In this document: piece after piece, positions 1 to 9,131 of the stretch | How the letters are laid out: every line of letters begins with the position of its first letter | Position numbering within the stretch: the first letter of the stretch is position 1 | NCBI GenBank assembly: GCA_029249445.1 | Contig: JAQWHI010000013.1 | Location: forward strand, 124,001 to 188,000 | Direction of reading: 5' to 3' | Length of the DNA: 64,000 bases | Source: Crocinitomicaceae bacterium | Lineage (GTDB): Bacteria; Bacteroidota; Bacteroidia; Flavobacteriales_D; Crocinitomicaceae | Notes under the pieces: generated by a model | What the model was told of the DNA's origin: nothing | The model's input: only the letters and a program-made list of their open reading frames with translations | The model's database searches: none | Translations under genes and position numbers: made by a program

Positions 1-398
1 CCCATTGGATGCGCTTGTGCAGGATACGCCTCAAAGAATTGTTTCATGTCTTCATGAACCAGAGTGTGGTTTGTAATACTTGCTTTAAATGAATCCAACT
101 CTTCTTTTGATGGAAGCTCACCGTAGATGAGTAAAAAAGAAACCTCAAGAAAGCTGGCTTTTTCTGCAAGTTGCTCAATTGGGTATCCGCGGTAACGTAG
201 GATACCGTTTTCTCCATCCAAATAAGTTATGGCACTTTTTGTACTCCCTGTATTTTTAAAACCAGGGTCTAAGGTGATGTAACCGCCAGTTTCAGCTCTT
301 AACTTGCTAATATCTATCCCTTTTTCGTTCTCAGTGCCTTCTGTAATCGGCAATTCGAACTTTTTGCCATCTAATTCTATCTTTGCGATTTCCTTCAT
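1..398 (-). CDS. gltA: Citrate synthase, N-terminal part (runs off the left edge)
   Basis: Condenses acetyl-CoA with oxaloacetate in the first step of the TCA cycle, in the cytoplasm. About 132 N-terminal residues are inside the window; the rest lies beyond base 1. The reading frame opens at the ATG at 398-396 (MKEIAKIELDGKK) and contains family landmarks: the small N-terminal beta domain, then DPGFKNTGS, the ITYLDGENGILRYRGYPI segment, and the helix with LLIYGELPS. These match type II (hexameric, Gram-negative type) citrate synthases. The gene is followed on the same strand upstream by dipeptidyl peptidase IV, 94 bp away. No good TAnnTTTG box was found in that gap. Identity is secure although catalytic His and Asp residues are outside the window. 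Confidence 0.93.
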   Translation of the reverse strand, partial: MKEIAKIELDGKKFELPITEGTENEKGIDISKLRAETGGYITLDPGFKNTGSTKSAITYLDGENGILRYRGYPIEQLAEKASFLEVSFLLIYGELPSKEELDSFKASITNHTLVHEDMKQFFEAYPAQAHPM

Positions 399-492
399 TT
401 TGTTCCTAAATACAGTGTATGATTCCAGTTCGGTCGGCTAAGATACTACTTCTATGGCTTTCTATCAAGCGAAGATTAGAATATGTTACTGT

Positions 493-2736
493 CTACAGGT
501 TTTTAAGGGTATAATTTAACATCATCGAGTACAAATGATTTCGTGTATTTCCTCCATATATTCCATGATTTTTATTCGGATAAATGAATACATCAAATTG
601 TTTGTTGGCCGCAACTAAGGCAGAAATCATCTCCATTGTATTTTGGTAGTGTACATTGTCATCACCTGAACCATGGATGAGTAGGTAATTTCCTTTCAAT
701 TTTTCAACGTAGTTGATGGGCGAATTTTGATCATAACCATTTGGATTCTCCTCAGGAGTTCTCATGAACCTTTCTGTGTAGATATTGTCGTAAAATCTCC
801 AGTTTGTGACCGGTGCAACAGCAATTCCCATTTTAAATAAATCTGCACCTTTTGTCATCGCCAATGATGTCATAAAACCACCATAACTCCAACCCATGAT
901 TCCAATGCGGTTACTATCTACAAAGTCGTACCCCTGCAATTCTTTAGCGACAGCTATGAAGTCCTCCGTTTCTAATTTTCCCAACTCTCGATAAGTGCTT
1001 TTTTTGAAATCTGCACCGCGATACATTGTGCCCCGTGGATCTACAGATACGACTATGTATCCTCTTTGAGCGAGAAGTTGATGGTAGATGAACCCCATGC
1101 CACCCCAAGAATCAGAGACCTCGTTGGCTCCGGGTCCGCCATATATTTCCATATAAACAGGATATTTTTTTGTTTTATCGAAATTTGGTGGCTTAATCAT
1201 AAAGCCATTCAATTCATGTTCATGTCCTTGAAATGTTACAAACAATTTTGTCGACATTTTGTAGCTTCGAAGTGTAGTGTTGAGTCTGTTGTTTGTCTCA
1301 AGTATTTCTATTTCTTTACCGGTATTATCACAAAGCGAATATACAGTTGGTGTGTTGGCATTGGAGTAGCGTTTGATAAAATAGCTCATGCCGTTTGAGA
1401 AATCGGCGCCATTGGTCCCCGTCTCTTTGCTGATTGCCTTTAGGGTTGAACCATCCATTTTAATAGAGTAGATTCCTTTGTGTAGTGGACCTTTTTTTGC
1501 TGCGGTAAAATAAATCGTATTACTTTTTTCATTTACTCCTAGAAATTCAATTACATCCCATTTGCCTTTCGTTATTTGAGTTGTGTTTCCATTAAAATCT
1601 AGAAGATAGATATGATTAAATCCACTTTGTTCACTGGTGCGCAAAATTGCTTCTCTGTTGCGAAGAAGTAGCAAATTATCGTCAATTTCAACATATGTAT
1701 TTGATTGCTCTTCATACATTAAATTCACTGAAATCTTATTTTTATTTAATGCAATTAAATGATACCTCAATTTATTTTGGTGGCGGTTCATTGTTTGAAT
1801 GATCAGATTATTCTCCTTTTCTGCCCATTGCATTCTCGGGATGTATTCATAGTCACTTAGGTCAATTTGTTTTGCTTTTCCTCCTTTTGCTTTTATGATC
1901 AAAGCTGTGACTTTTGAGTTTTCTTCACCAGCTTTTGGATATTTAAAAGTGTGGTAATTCGGGTAGAGTTCGTGGAATGCGGTCATGGTGAAATCACGAA
2001 CATTGCTCTCATCAAAACGAAGGAAGGCAATATACTTGCTGTCTGGCGACCAATCATAAGCTTTAGTGATTGCAAATTCCTCCTCATAGACCCAATCCGT
2101 GGTTCCGTTTATTACTTTGTTTGTTGCTCCATCTTTTGTCAGTTGCTTTATTTTTCCAGTTAAAAGATCTTTTACATAGAGGTTGTTTTTGAAGATGTAC
2201 GAAACTTTATTTCCATCTGGCGAATACTCTGCTAATGTTTGTGGCTGACGTTCTGGGTCCAGCGCTTGTAATTTTTTTGTTTGTAAATCCAAGCAATAAA
2301 AAACAGCAGAATAACTTCTTCTGTAGATACTTTTTGTTTCTGTTGTAATGAGTGCTTTTGTTTCATCTGAATTAAATGAATATCCATCCATATCGATACT
2401 AGAAATTATGGTGGGTGCGATAAGAACTTCTCCTGAACCGGAGTAATCAACAAAGCTATGTTTTGTTACGGCCTTTTCACCGTTAATTCTTGTGATCTTA
2501 GAGAAGTAGTTTCCATCTTTCATCGATCGAAACCCATTTACTCCAGCACCAATGAATTTGTAATCTTTCCAAATATCCTCTACCGTAATGTGCTCTTTTT
2601 GAGCCATCAATCTTATTTTACTTGATGTCTCATCGTATTGGTTTGGAGCTGAGGTCATTGGTCCAATTTTGGACTGAGCAAAAATTAGGGTGGTCAACAT
2701 TATAAATGTGGAAATAAGAGAAAATTTCATTTTCAT
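493..2736 (-). CDS. Dipeptidyl peptidase IV, S9B serine peptidase, secreted
   Basis: Removes X-Pro or X-Ala dipeptides from peptide N termini; expected in the periplasm or at the cell surface. The 747-residue protein starts with a signal peptide (hydrophobic core at residues 5-20, ending near FAQS). Residues of roughly 60-480 form the eight-bladed beta-propeller, with a DWVYEEEF segment that holds the Glu pair binding the substrate amino terminus. The C-terminal alpha/beta hydrolase has GWSYGG (Ser about 617), the Asp in GSGDDNVH (about 693) and the His in NKNHGIYGG (about 724), so the catalytic triad is complete. A second Met at codon 3 could also be the start. Length fits the Bacteroidota DPP IV family. 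It stands alone between gltA and a divergent gene. Confidence 0.93.
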   Translation of the reverse strand: MKMKFSLISTFIMLTTLIFAQSKIGPMTSAPNQYDETSSKIRLMAQKEHITVEDIWKDYKFIGAGVNGFRSMKDGNYFSKITRINGEKAVTKHSFVDYSGSGEVLIAPTIISSIDMDGYSFNSDETKALITTETKSIYRRSYSAVFYCLDLQTKKLQALDPERQPQTLAEYSPDGNKVSYIFKNNLYVKDLLTGKIKQLTKDGATNKVINGTTDWVYEEEFAITKAYDWSPDSKYIAFLRFDESNVRDFTMTAFHELYPNYHTFKYPKAGEENSKVTALIIKAKGGKAKQIDLSDYEYIPRMQWAEKENNLIIQTMNRHQNKLRYHLIALNKNKISVNLMYEEQSNTYVEIDDNLLLLRNREAILRTSEQSGFNHIYLLDFNGNTTQITKGKWDVIEFLGVNEKSNTIYFTAAKKGPLHKGIYSIKMDGSTLKAISKETGTNGADFSNGMSYFIKRYSNANTPTVYSLCDNTGKEIEILETNNRLNTTLRSYKMSTKLFVTFQGHEHELNGFMIKPPNFDKTKKYPVYMEIYGGPGANEVSDSWGGMGFIYHQLLAQRGYIVVSVDPRGTMYRGADFKKSTYRELGKLETEDFIAVAKELQGYDFVDSNRIGIMGWSYGGFMTSLAMTKGADLFKMGIAVAPVTNWRFYDNIYTERFMRTPEENPNGYDQNSPINYVEKLKGNYLLIHGSGDDNVHYQNTMEMISALVAANKQFDVFIYPNKNHGIYGGNTRNHLYSMMLNYTLKNL

Positions 2737-3065
2737 AGTGGATTGAATTTATGTTCGAAAAGTCTAATTTAAGGAACTATTTTTTTCAAAAATCGATTAA
2801 TCGTGTAAAACATTAAAGCTTTGTTAATAATTTATTGATATATTGAAGTGATTTTTGTCCTACATTTGTAACTAGAACATCGATGTGATAACCTTGACGT
2901 CGGAAAAGATTGAAACCACGTCGTTGTGCAACAAAGTTGATAATGAGCTAATGGATATTACTTTTCATTCGAAAAATAGTAGTCGAAACGCATTTATATC
3001 TCGAATTCATTGGTATTATCAACGTTTCATTGTCGGAATTTCTTAATCATACATAAATAGTTTCT
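2737..3065. other. Divergent intergenic region with long leader
   Basis: This 329-bp gap separates the divergent DPP IV and lamin-tail genes. It holds a TACATTTG box at 2861-2868 and then a leader of about 190 nt before the ATG at 3066. The leader contains a 9-bp inverted repeat, GTTGATAAT at 2936-2944 and ATTATCAAC at 3015-3023, separated by 70 nt. No open frame of convincing coding character was seen in it. Confidence 0.5.
2835..2868 (+). promoter_or_regulatory. Candidate Bacteroidota promoter of the lamin-tail gene
   Basis: TACATTTG at 2861-2868 is an exact match to the TAnnTTTG -7 element of Bacteroidota. A TTG at 2835-2837 lies 23 nt upstream, at the long end of the reported spacing. 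Transcription from here would give a leader of about 190 nt. Assignment is by motif only. Confidence 0.45.
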
Positions 3066-4022
3066 ATGAAAAAAACACTACTACTAATCGCTACTTGCAT
3101 CGGGTCAATGACAATGGCTCAAGACTGCTCTGATTTATTTATCTCTGAATACGTAGAAGGATGGTCGAACAACAAAGCAATTGAATTGTACAATCCGACT
3201 GATGCTGATATTGACCTCAGTCAGTACATTATTGTTCGATATTCAAACGGTTCAACTTCAGCAACGCCTGCGAATGCTGTTGCCTTGATTGGAACTATTC
3301 CATCGTTAGGAACGCATGTTGGAGTAATCGAAAAGCTGGATCAAGCTGGAACAGGACAGGAAGCTCCTGTATGGGATTCGCTTCAAGCTAGAGCGGATCA
3401 ATTTTACTGTCCAGAATACAATGTTTCGAATGCATTTTATTGGAACGGAAACGATGTTGTCGTTTTGGCAAAAGGATCTATCGGAGACATTCTCAATGCA
3501 GAATTGATTGATATGTTTGGTAAACTGGGAGAGGATCCTGGTGTTGCATGGACGTCTGATTTCCCATACACTGGAGCGGGCGATGAAGTAACCAAAGATC
3601 ATTCAATGATTCGTAAGGCATCAATTCTTGGTGGTGTCACGAACTTACCGTCCTTCTTCGATCCATTAGAAGAGTACGATTCAATTCCTGCTGTTGTTGA
3701 TATAGGAGGGCAATTGTATGGTAACTGGTTCTCTTTAGGGGAGCATACATGTGACTGTGCAACTCTCGGTTTTAGTGAGGAGATTTCGAATGCGCCAGTG
3801 CGTGTTTTTCCAAACCCATCGACTGCTGAATTTGATGTTAGTGGAGTTGCTACATACAATACACTAGTTGTCTTGAACTCTTTAGGTCAAGAGGTAAGAA
3901 GAATGGAGAACAACACAAAGTCAGTCGTTTCATTCGACTTTTCAGGTAGAAGAGGTGTTTACTTTGTAAAAATGAGTGCTATCGACGGAAGTACAATCAC
4001 AAAACGTGTGATTGTTAAATAA
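3066..4022 (+). CDS. Secreted lamin-tail-domain protein with T9SS sorting domain
   Basis: A 318-residue secreted protein. It begins with a signal peptide ending near MTMAQD. Residues 20-200 resemble the bacterial lamin tail domain (LTD): DLFISEYVEGWSNNKAIELY, then strands of the form LSQYIIVRYSNG and a WNGNDVVVL segment. The last 75 residues form a type A T9SS sorting domain (VFPNPS near 247, ending KRVIVK), so the protein is exported by the type IX system and probably anchored or released at the surface. LTDs often accompany extracellular nucleases and phosphoesterases, and an endonuclease I gene lies 2.8 kb downstream. No enzymatic domain is visible. A strong terminator follows, before the TonB receptor. 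Binding partner unknown. Confidence 0.82.
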   Translation: MKKTLLLIATCIGSMTMAQDCSDLFISEYVEGWSNNKAIELYNPTDADIDLSQYIIVRYSNGSTSATPANAVALIGTIPSLGTHVGVIEKLDQAGTGQEAPVWDSLQARADQFYCPEYNVSNAFYWNGNDVVVLAKGSIGDILNAELIDMFGKLGEDPGVAWTSDFPYTGAGDEVTKDHSMIRKASILGGVTNLPSFFDPLEEYDSIPAVVDIGGQLYGNWFSLGEHTCDCATLGFSEEISNAPVRVFPNPSTAEFDVSGVATYNTLVVLNSLGQEVRRMENNTKSVVSFDFSGRRGVYFVKMSAIDGSTITKRVIVK

Positions 4023-4044
4023 TTAGAACAAATGAATTATAATT

Positions 4045-4085
4045 AGAGGTCTTTCGTGTACATTGTCGAGAGACCTCTTTTTTTG
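4045..4085 (+). terminator. Intrinsic terminator, possibly an attenuator
   Basis: AGAGGTCT at 4045-4052 pairs with AGACCTCT at 4071-4078, and the stem can extend inward by four pairs, including one G-U. A run of T follows (4079-4084). The structure ends only 7 nt before the ATG of the TonB receptor gene, so it would act within the leader of the downstream operon as well as terminate the upstream gene. Confidence 0.85.
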
Positions 4086-4091
4086 TAAGCT

Positions 4092-6830
4092 ATGAAATCA
4101 CTACTCTTAATTTTTGGACTACTCGTTTCGTTACAATCATTTTCACAAGTGGGAATGTTAAGTGGCACCGTAACAGATAATGGGGCAAAAGAGCCTGTTG
4201 TTGGCGCAAAAATAGTAATCTCACCTAAGCTGCGCGCTATATCCGATTTTGATGGAAATTATACCATAAAAAATGTTCCTTTTGGGGAGTATGAAATTGT
4301 CGTTTCAATGTTGTCATTTGACACTCTTTTTATGACAATTAGCGTTGATGCTCCTTATGTCAAAAATGACATACTCCTCGGTGGAAGTCAGGAGATCGAA
4401 GCTGTGAATGTTACTGGAAACCTTGCAAAAGATAGGGAAACACCTGTAGCTGTGACAACCTTAGGGGCAAAAGAAATTCAGGAGGAACTTGGCTCCCAAG
4501 ATCTTCCAATGGTTTTGAATTCGAAGCCAGGAGTTCATGCGACGCAAACAGGCGGGGGTGATGGAGATGCAAGAATCACCATTCGTGGTTTTAGCCAGCG
4601 AAACGTGGGAGTCATGATCGATGGTGTACCTGTCAACGATATGGAAAATGGCTGGGTTTATTGGTCAAACTGGTTTGGTTTGGATGCAATTACATCACAA
4701 ATACAAGTTCAGCGAGGTTTGGGAGCCACAAAGCTTGCAATGCCCTCTGTAGGAGGAACAATGAATATTCTTACTCAAAATACAGGAGGAAAGCGTCAGA
4801 TTAAATTTCGTCAAGAATACGGAACAGGGAATTTTTTACGAACATCACTCGCTTATAAATCCGGAACCCTTAAGAATGGCTGGGGAGTTTTGTTTTCTGG
4901 ATCTTATAAACAAGGTGATGGCTGGGTAGATGCATTGAATACGCAAGGCGGATTTTATTATCTTAAGGTACAAAAGAAATGGGGGAGTCATGTTACTTCT
5001 CTAAGCGGTTTTGGTGCACCACAGAATCATGGTCAACGCTCTTATTCGCAGCCAATCGAATATTGGGATTCAGAATATGCCTCTTCTTTAGGTATCGCTG
5101 ATTCTTTGATTGATTCAGATCGTGATAACGGGTCGCAATTTAACCAACATTGGGGTTGGAGAACTGATGAGAACGGCAATAGATACGTTCAAAATGAGCG
5201 AAAAAACTTTTATCATAAACCTCAGATCACCTTAAAAGATTTCTGGAAGATTAATGACAAACTATCGTGGTCGAATATAGCATATGTATCGATTGGTCGA
5301 GGTGGCGGACAGCGATTTTTCACTTCTTCATCCAATATATTGAGGGATAGCACAGGACTCATTGACTGGGATGTAATGGAGGATCGAAATATTGAATATC
5401 CTTTTTTCGGATCTATGATAAGTACAGTAGACACAAATTACCATCCTACTCATCACAAGTCATCACAGATTATTTCGGCATCTGTTAACAATCATTTTTG
5501 GGTTGGCGGACTGTCTCAATTTGATTACAAGGTGAATGGCAAATGGAAAATTGCAGCTGGTCTTGATTATAGATTTTACAAGGGCACACATTATACTGAA
5601 GTTGTTGATTTACTGGGAGGAGATTACTTCATCAATGAATCAAATTTAAATGCTGATACTCCAATGAAATACGTCGGGGACAAAATCGCTCGCGAGGACC
5701 GTCCTTATCAAAACCACCGGGATGGAATTGTGCAATGGGCAGGCGGTTTCGGTCAGGCCGAATATTCGTATGGTCGATGGAGTGCATTCGTCAATGTTTC
5801 TGGTGTGTCAAATTTCTACAAAGGCATTGATTATTTTAGGAACAAGCAAATTACACTTGGAGATTCAACATACACAATAGACGATACAACAACAATTCAA
5901 TACGATGGAAAAACCTATGATTCGAATTCTCCTGAACTCGTAGATAACCAAACGGATTGGGTTTCTAAGTCCGGGTTTACTGTCAAGACTGGAGCTAACT
6001 TGAACTTAACAGAACGATCAAATGTTTTCGTAAACCTTGGTGTCTTGAGCAGAACGCCACAATTTTCAAATGTAATAGACAATAACAACAATAAGGTTTT
6101 TGGTAATATTTTAAATGAAAACATTCTTGCGTTTGAAGTAGGATATGGGTTTAGATCAAAACGATTGAGTGGTAACTTCAACGGATACTGCACGCGCTGG
6201 GAAAATAGACCATTGCCATTTGGTTTACAAATCCAAGATCCAAATGATCCTCAGGAATTTATAGCTATCAATGTGCCAGGTATGGATGCCTTACACATTG
6301 GAGGTGAGATTGATTTGGCATATCGAATTTCAAAGAATCTTACTTTGGAGGGAATGGTGAGTATTGGAGATTGGACTTGGCAATCAAATGAGACAGTTGT
6401 TGTTTTGGGAGATACAAGTGTTCTTAATGCAAAAGGAATTCATGTCGGCGATGCTGCTCAATCTTCATACGCTGCAAGCTTGAGATATGCATTTGTGAAA
6501 AATGGATATATCAAGATCAAATACACATATTTTGATCGCTATTACAGTGACTTCAATCCAGATGATCTAACAGGAACAGATGTTGCTATTGAACCATGGA
6601 TAATCCCGGGATATGGGCTGATGAGTGTACATGCTGGCTATGGATTGAAATTTGAAAAAAGTCAATTGAACTTTAGAGCAAATGTATTTAACGCATTAAA
6701 TACAACATATATCTCTAATGCCAGAAATAATGGACATCTGGACAATTCAGATACGTACGACGCAAATTCAGCGACTGTATTTATCGGTCAAGGTCTTCGG
6801 TTCAATGTATCAGTTGGATTTCAGTTTTAA
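4092..6830 (+). CDS. TonB-dependent outer-membrane receptor with carboxypeptidase-like N-terminal domain
   Basis: A 912-residue outer-membrane transporter powered by TonB-ExbBD. It has a signal peptide (MKSLLLIFGLLVSLQSFSQ), a carboxypeptidase-D regulatory-like domain at about 22-105 (GTVTDNGAKEPVVGAKI), a plug domain at about 115-225 (ITIRGFSQRNVGVMIDGVP), then a beta-barrel of some 680 residues ending in Phe (VSVGFQF). The FNALNTTYI segment near the end is typical of the family. There is no SusD-like partner next to it, so it is not a standard SusCD pair. The next genes encode a secreted nuclease and two 5'-nucleotidase parts, which points to a nucleic-acid-derived or phosphate-containing substrate. 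The substrate itself cannot be read from the sequence. The start lies 7 nt after a terminator hairpin. Confidence 0.93.
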   Translation: MKSLLLIFGLLVSLQSFSQVGMLSGTVTDNGAKEPVVGAKIVISPKLRAISDFDGNYTIKNVPFGEYEIVVSMLSFDTLFMTISVDAPYVKNDILLGGSQEIEAVNVTGNLAKDRETPVAVTTLGAKEIQEELGSQDLPMVLNSKPGVHATQTGGGDGDARITIRGFSQRNVGVMIDGVPVNDMENGWVYWSNWFGLDAITSQIQVQRGLGATKLAMPSVGGTMNILTQNTGGKRQIKFRQEYGTGNFLRTSLAYKSGTLKNGWGVLFSGSYKQGDGWVDALNTQGGFYYLKVQKKWGSHVTSLSGFGAPQNHGQRSYSQPIEYWDSEYASSLGIADSLIDSDRDNGSQFNQHWGWRTDENGNRYVQNERKNFYHKPQITLKDFWKINDKLSWSNIAYVSIGRGGGQRFFTSSSNILRDSTGLIDWDVMEDRNIEYPFFGSMISTVDTNYHPTHHKSSQIISASVNNHFWVGGLSQFDYKVNGKWKIAAGLDYRFYKGTHYTEVVDLLGGDYFINESNLNADTPMKYVGDKIAREDRPYQNHRDGIVQWAGGFGQAEYSYGRWSAFVNVSGVSNFYKGIDYFRNKQITLGDSTYTIDDTTTIQYDGKTYDSNSPELVDNQTDWVSKSGFTVKTGANLNLTERSNVFVNLGVLSRTPQFSNVIDNNNNKVFGNILNENILAFEVGYGFRSKRLSGNFNGYCTRWENRPLPFGLQIQDPNDPQEFIAINVPGMDALHIGGEIDLAYRISKNLTLEGMVSIGDWTWQSNETVVVLGDTSVLNAKGIHVGDAAQSSYAASLRYAFVKNGYIKIKYTYFDRYYSDFNPDDLTGTDVAIEPWIIPGYGLMSVHAGYGLKFEKSQLNFRANVFNALNTTYISNARNNGHLDNSDTYDANSATVFIGQGLRFNVSVGFQF

Positions 6831-6857
6831 ATAATGAGAATAAAAACAAAAAATAAT

Positions 6858-9131
6858 ATGAAAAAAATACTTTTAATTTTAGCAGTAATTCTGGTGTCTG
6901 GTGTTCTTTCTGCACAGACAGATATTGCCAATGCACGTACTTTTGGAATTGGTCAAACAGTGACAGTTCATGGTGTGGCAACCAATGGCGCAGAGTTGGG
7001 TCCGATTCGTTATATGCAAGATGGAACCGCCGGGATTGCAGGATATGGTGGCCCAATTACTGGAGTCAATCGAGGAGATTCTATTTCGGTTACCGGCCCA
7101 TTGATTGAGTTTGCCGGTTTGCTTGAAATTTCAACAGTAACAAATGTTGTGAATCATGGACCCGCAGTTAACTTTCCAAGTCCACTTCAAATACCAATTA
7201 CCTCTGCTGGTGAAAGCATAGAATCAGAATTGGTAGAGATTCAAAATGTAACCTTTGTGGAGACAGGAAACTTTTCAGGAAATACGACATACACAATTAG
7301 TGATGGTTCGAGCACTCTGGATGTTCGTGTGAACAATGGGGTTAATCTTGTTGGAGCGCCGATTCCTTCAGGTCCTATTACAATCACAGGTTTGATTGGT
7401 CAGTACAACTCAAACTATCAAATAGTCCCTCGAGATCTTAATGATATCGTGACCTATGTTGCTCCAGTATACGAAATTAATGTTTTGGTAGAAGGAACAA
7501 CAGTTTTACATACAGACGATTATTTTATTGGCAACAATTCGGTAATTAATGTTACGATTGAAAATACGGGGTCATCTCCGTTAATTCTAACAGGGCATTC
7601 ATTTACTGGTGCCGATGCAGCTGATTTTTCATCAACTATTTCTGCAACAAGTATCGCTGGTTTATCGAGTCAATCGTATACAATTAACTATTCACCATCA
7701 GGTATTGGATCACATTTCGCTTCAATAGAGATTGGATCCAATGATTCAGATGAGAATCCGTACATTATCAATTTTGAAGGTGTTGGAACAGACAATCTCG
7801 CCTCTGAACCATCTGCAAATGCGACAGCACTCACGTTTCCGTTGTTAGAAGCCTATACTCTAGGTGGACAGTATACTGCTGGTACAGGAGCCGGGAAATA
7901 CCTGGTATTGTGGAAAAACGGAAGTGCAATTACTGGAGTTCCAACTGACGGAACAAGTTATTTACGAGGTGATGTAGTTGGGGATGCTCGTGTTGCTTAT
8001 GCAGGACCGGGAACTTCATTTACACCGAGAGGAGTTATTGCAAATCAAGATTACCATTTTGCAGTATATGCTTACAATGGTTCGGGTGGTTTTGAGAATT
8101 ATTTGACTAGTTCGCCTGCCATCGGGAATATTACAAGTTTGGGTGAACAAATTGGTACATATTACGATGGAATATCGACCTCTTCTAGTTCACTTCCTTC
8201 TGATCTTTATGCTCTGATCAATCCACATACTCAAATTACATATTTCATGTACAAACAAACCATGATGAGTGAATTTGAGATTCGTGATACACTCAATGGT
8301 CAATCTTACGTGACATGCGTTTATTCAGGGGAGAAAAAAGTGTTTGATGACCCATTTGATTGGACGGCGACAGGCTACAGTAGAGAGCACACATTTGCTC
8401 ATTCATGGATGCATTCTTGGCCTGCAGACAACCCAGAGTCACCTGAGTATACCGATCAGCACAACCTCTATCCAACGAACTTGTCTGGTGCGAATTCGCC
8501 TAGAAGTAACCTTCCTCTTGGCGACATTGTTGGAAACATCGTTTTTACGTTTCTCGAAGGAAACGTTGGAATAAATATTGATGGACAAATGGTTTATGAG
8601 CCGAGAGATATCCATAAAGGAAATGCCGCACGGTCAATTTTTTATATGGCTACCGCATATAATTTTGAGTTGACCGGTGATTTTGATTCAGACAAGCAAG
8701 ATGAGCAATTGCTAAAGGATTGGCATTTTGCGGATTTACCTGACGACTATGAAATTGCCCGAAATGAATACATTTTTGACCTACAAGGCAATAGGAATCC
8801 ATTCATTGACTCTGTTGATTTTGTTTGTTTCATCAACTTTGATGACAATGTGCATTTGCCCAATGGATGCCCCGTTGGTATAGAGGAGAAATTAGAAAAT
8901 AATTTCGTTGTTTATCCAGTTCCTGCTAACGATAAAGTATATATTCAAGTGAATGGAACGACAATTTCAGGTTATACCGTTCTTGATATGCAGGGACGCG
9001 TGGTTGTATCTGAACATCAATCGCAATTGCAGTTGTTGGAGTTAAATACAAGCGATTTTGAAGCAGGGCATTATATTGTTGAGGTAGAAACACCTTACGG
9101 CAAAGTTCAACAAAAGTTCATTATTGAATGA
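6858..9131 (+). CDS. T9SS-exported endonuclease I family nuclease, multidomain
   Basis: Predicted extracellular nuclease cutting DNA and/or RNA. The start at 6858 is preferred over 6834 because it begins a clean signal peptide (MKKILLILAVILVSGVLSAQ). In the 757-residue protein, about 20-210 look like an OB-fold nucleic-acid-binding region, 220-320 an ASH/choice-of-anchor immunoglobulin-like domain (NVTIENTGSSPLILTG), 320-425 a fibronectin-like segment, and 430-660 endonuclease I: SREHTFAHSWM, DQHNLYPTNLSGANSPRSN, YEPRDIHKGNAARSIFYM and NPFIDSVDFV, which include the metal-binding His/Asn positions of the family. About 670-757 is a type A T9SS sorting domain. Its stop codon overlaps the next gene by 4 bp, so the two are translationally coupled. 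Confidence 0.9.
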   Translation: MKKILLILAVILVSGVLSAQTDIANARTFGIGQTVTVHGVATNGAELGPIRYMQDGTAGIAGYGGPITGVNRGDSISVTGPLIEFAGLLEISTVTNVVNHGPAVNFPSPLQIPITSAGESIESELVEIQNVTFVETGNFSGNTTYTISDGSSTLDVRVNNGVNLVGAPIPSGPITITGLIGQYNSNYQIVPRDLNDIVTYVAPVYEINVLVEGTTVLHTDDYFIGNNSVINVTIENTGSSPLILTGHSFTGADAADFSSTISATSIAGLSSQSYTINYSPSGIGSHFASIEIGSNDSDENPYIINFEGVGTDNLASEPSANATALTFPLLEAYTLGGQYTAGTGAGKYLVLWKNGSAITGVPTDGTSYLRGDVVGDARVAYAGPGTSFTPRGVIANQDYHFAVYAYNGSGGFENYLTSSPAIGNITSLGEQIGTYYDGISTSSSSLPSDLYALINPHTQITYFMYKQTMMSEFEIRDTLNGQSYVTCVYSGEKKVFDDPFDWTATGYSREHTFAHSWMHSWPADNPESPEYTDQHNLYPTNLSGANSPRSNLPLGDIVGNIVFTFLEGNVGINIDGQMVYEPRDIHKGNAARSIFYMATAYNFELTGDFDSDKQDEQLLKDWHFADLPDDYEIARNEYIFDLQGNRNPFIDSVDFVCFINFDDNVHLPNGCPVGIEEKLENNFVVYPVPANDKVYIQVNGTTISGYTVLDMQGRVVVSEHQSQLQLLELNTSDFEAGHYIVEVETPYGKVQQKFIIE

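Noticed and set aside
4092-6830. SusC of a SusCD polysaccharide system
   Set aside because: There is no SusD-like lipoprotein beside it and no polysaccharide enzymes; neighbours are nucleic-acid enzymes.
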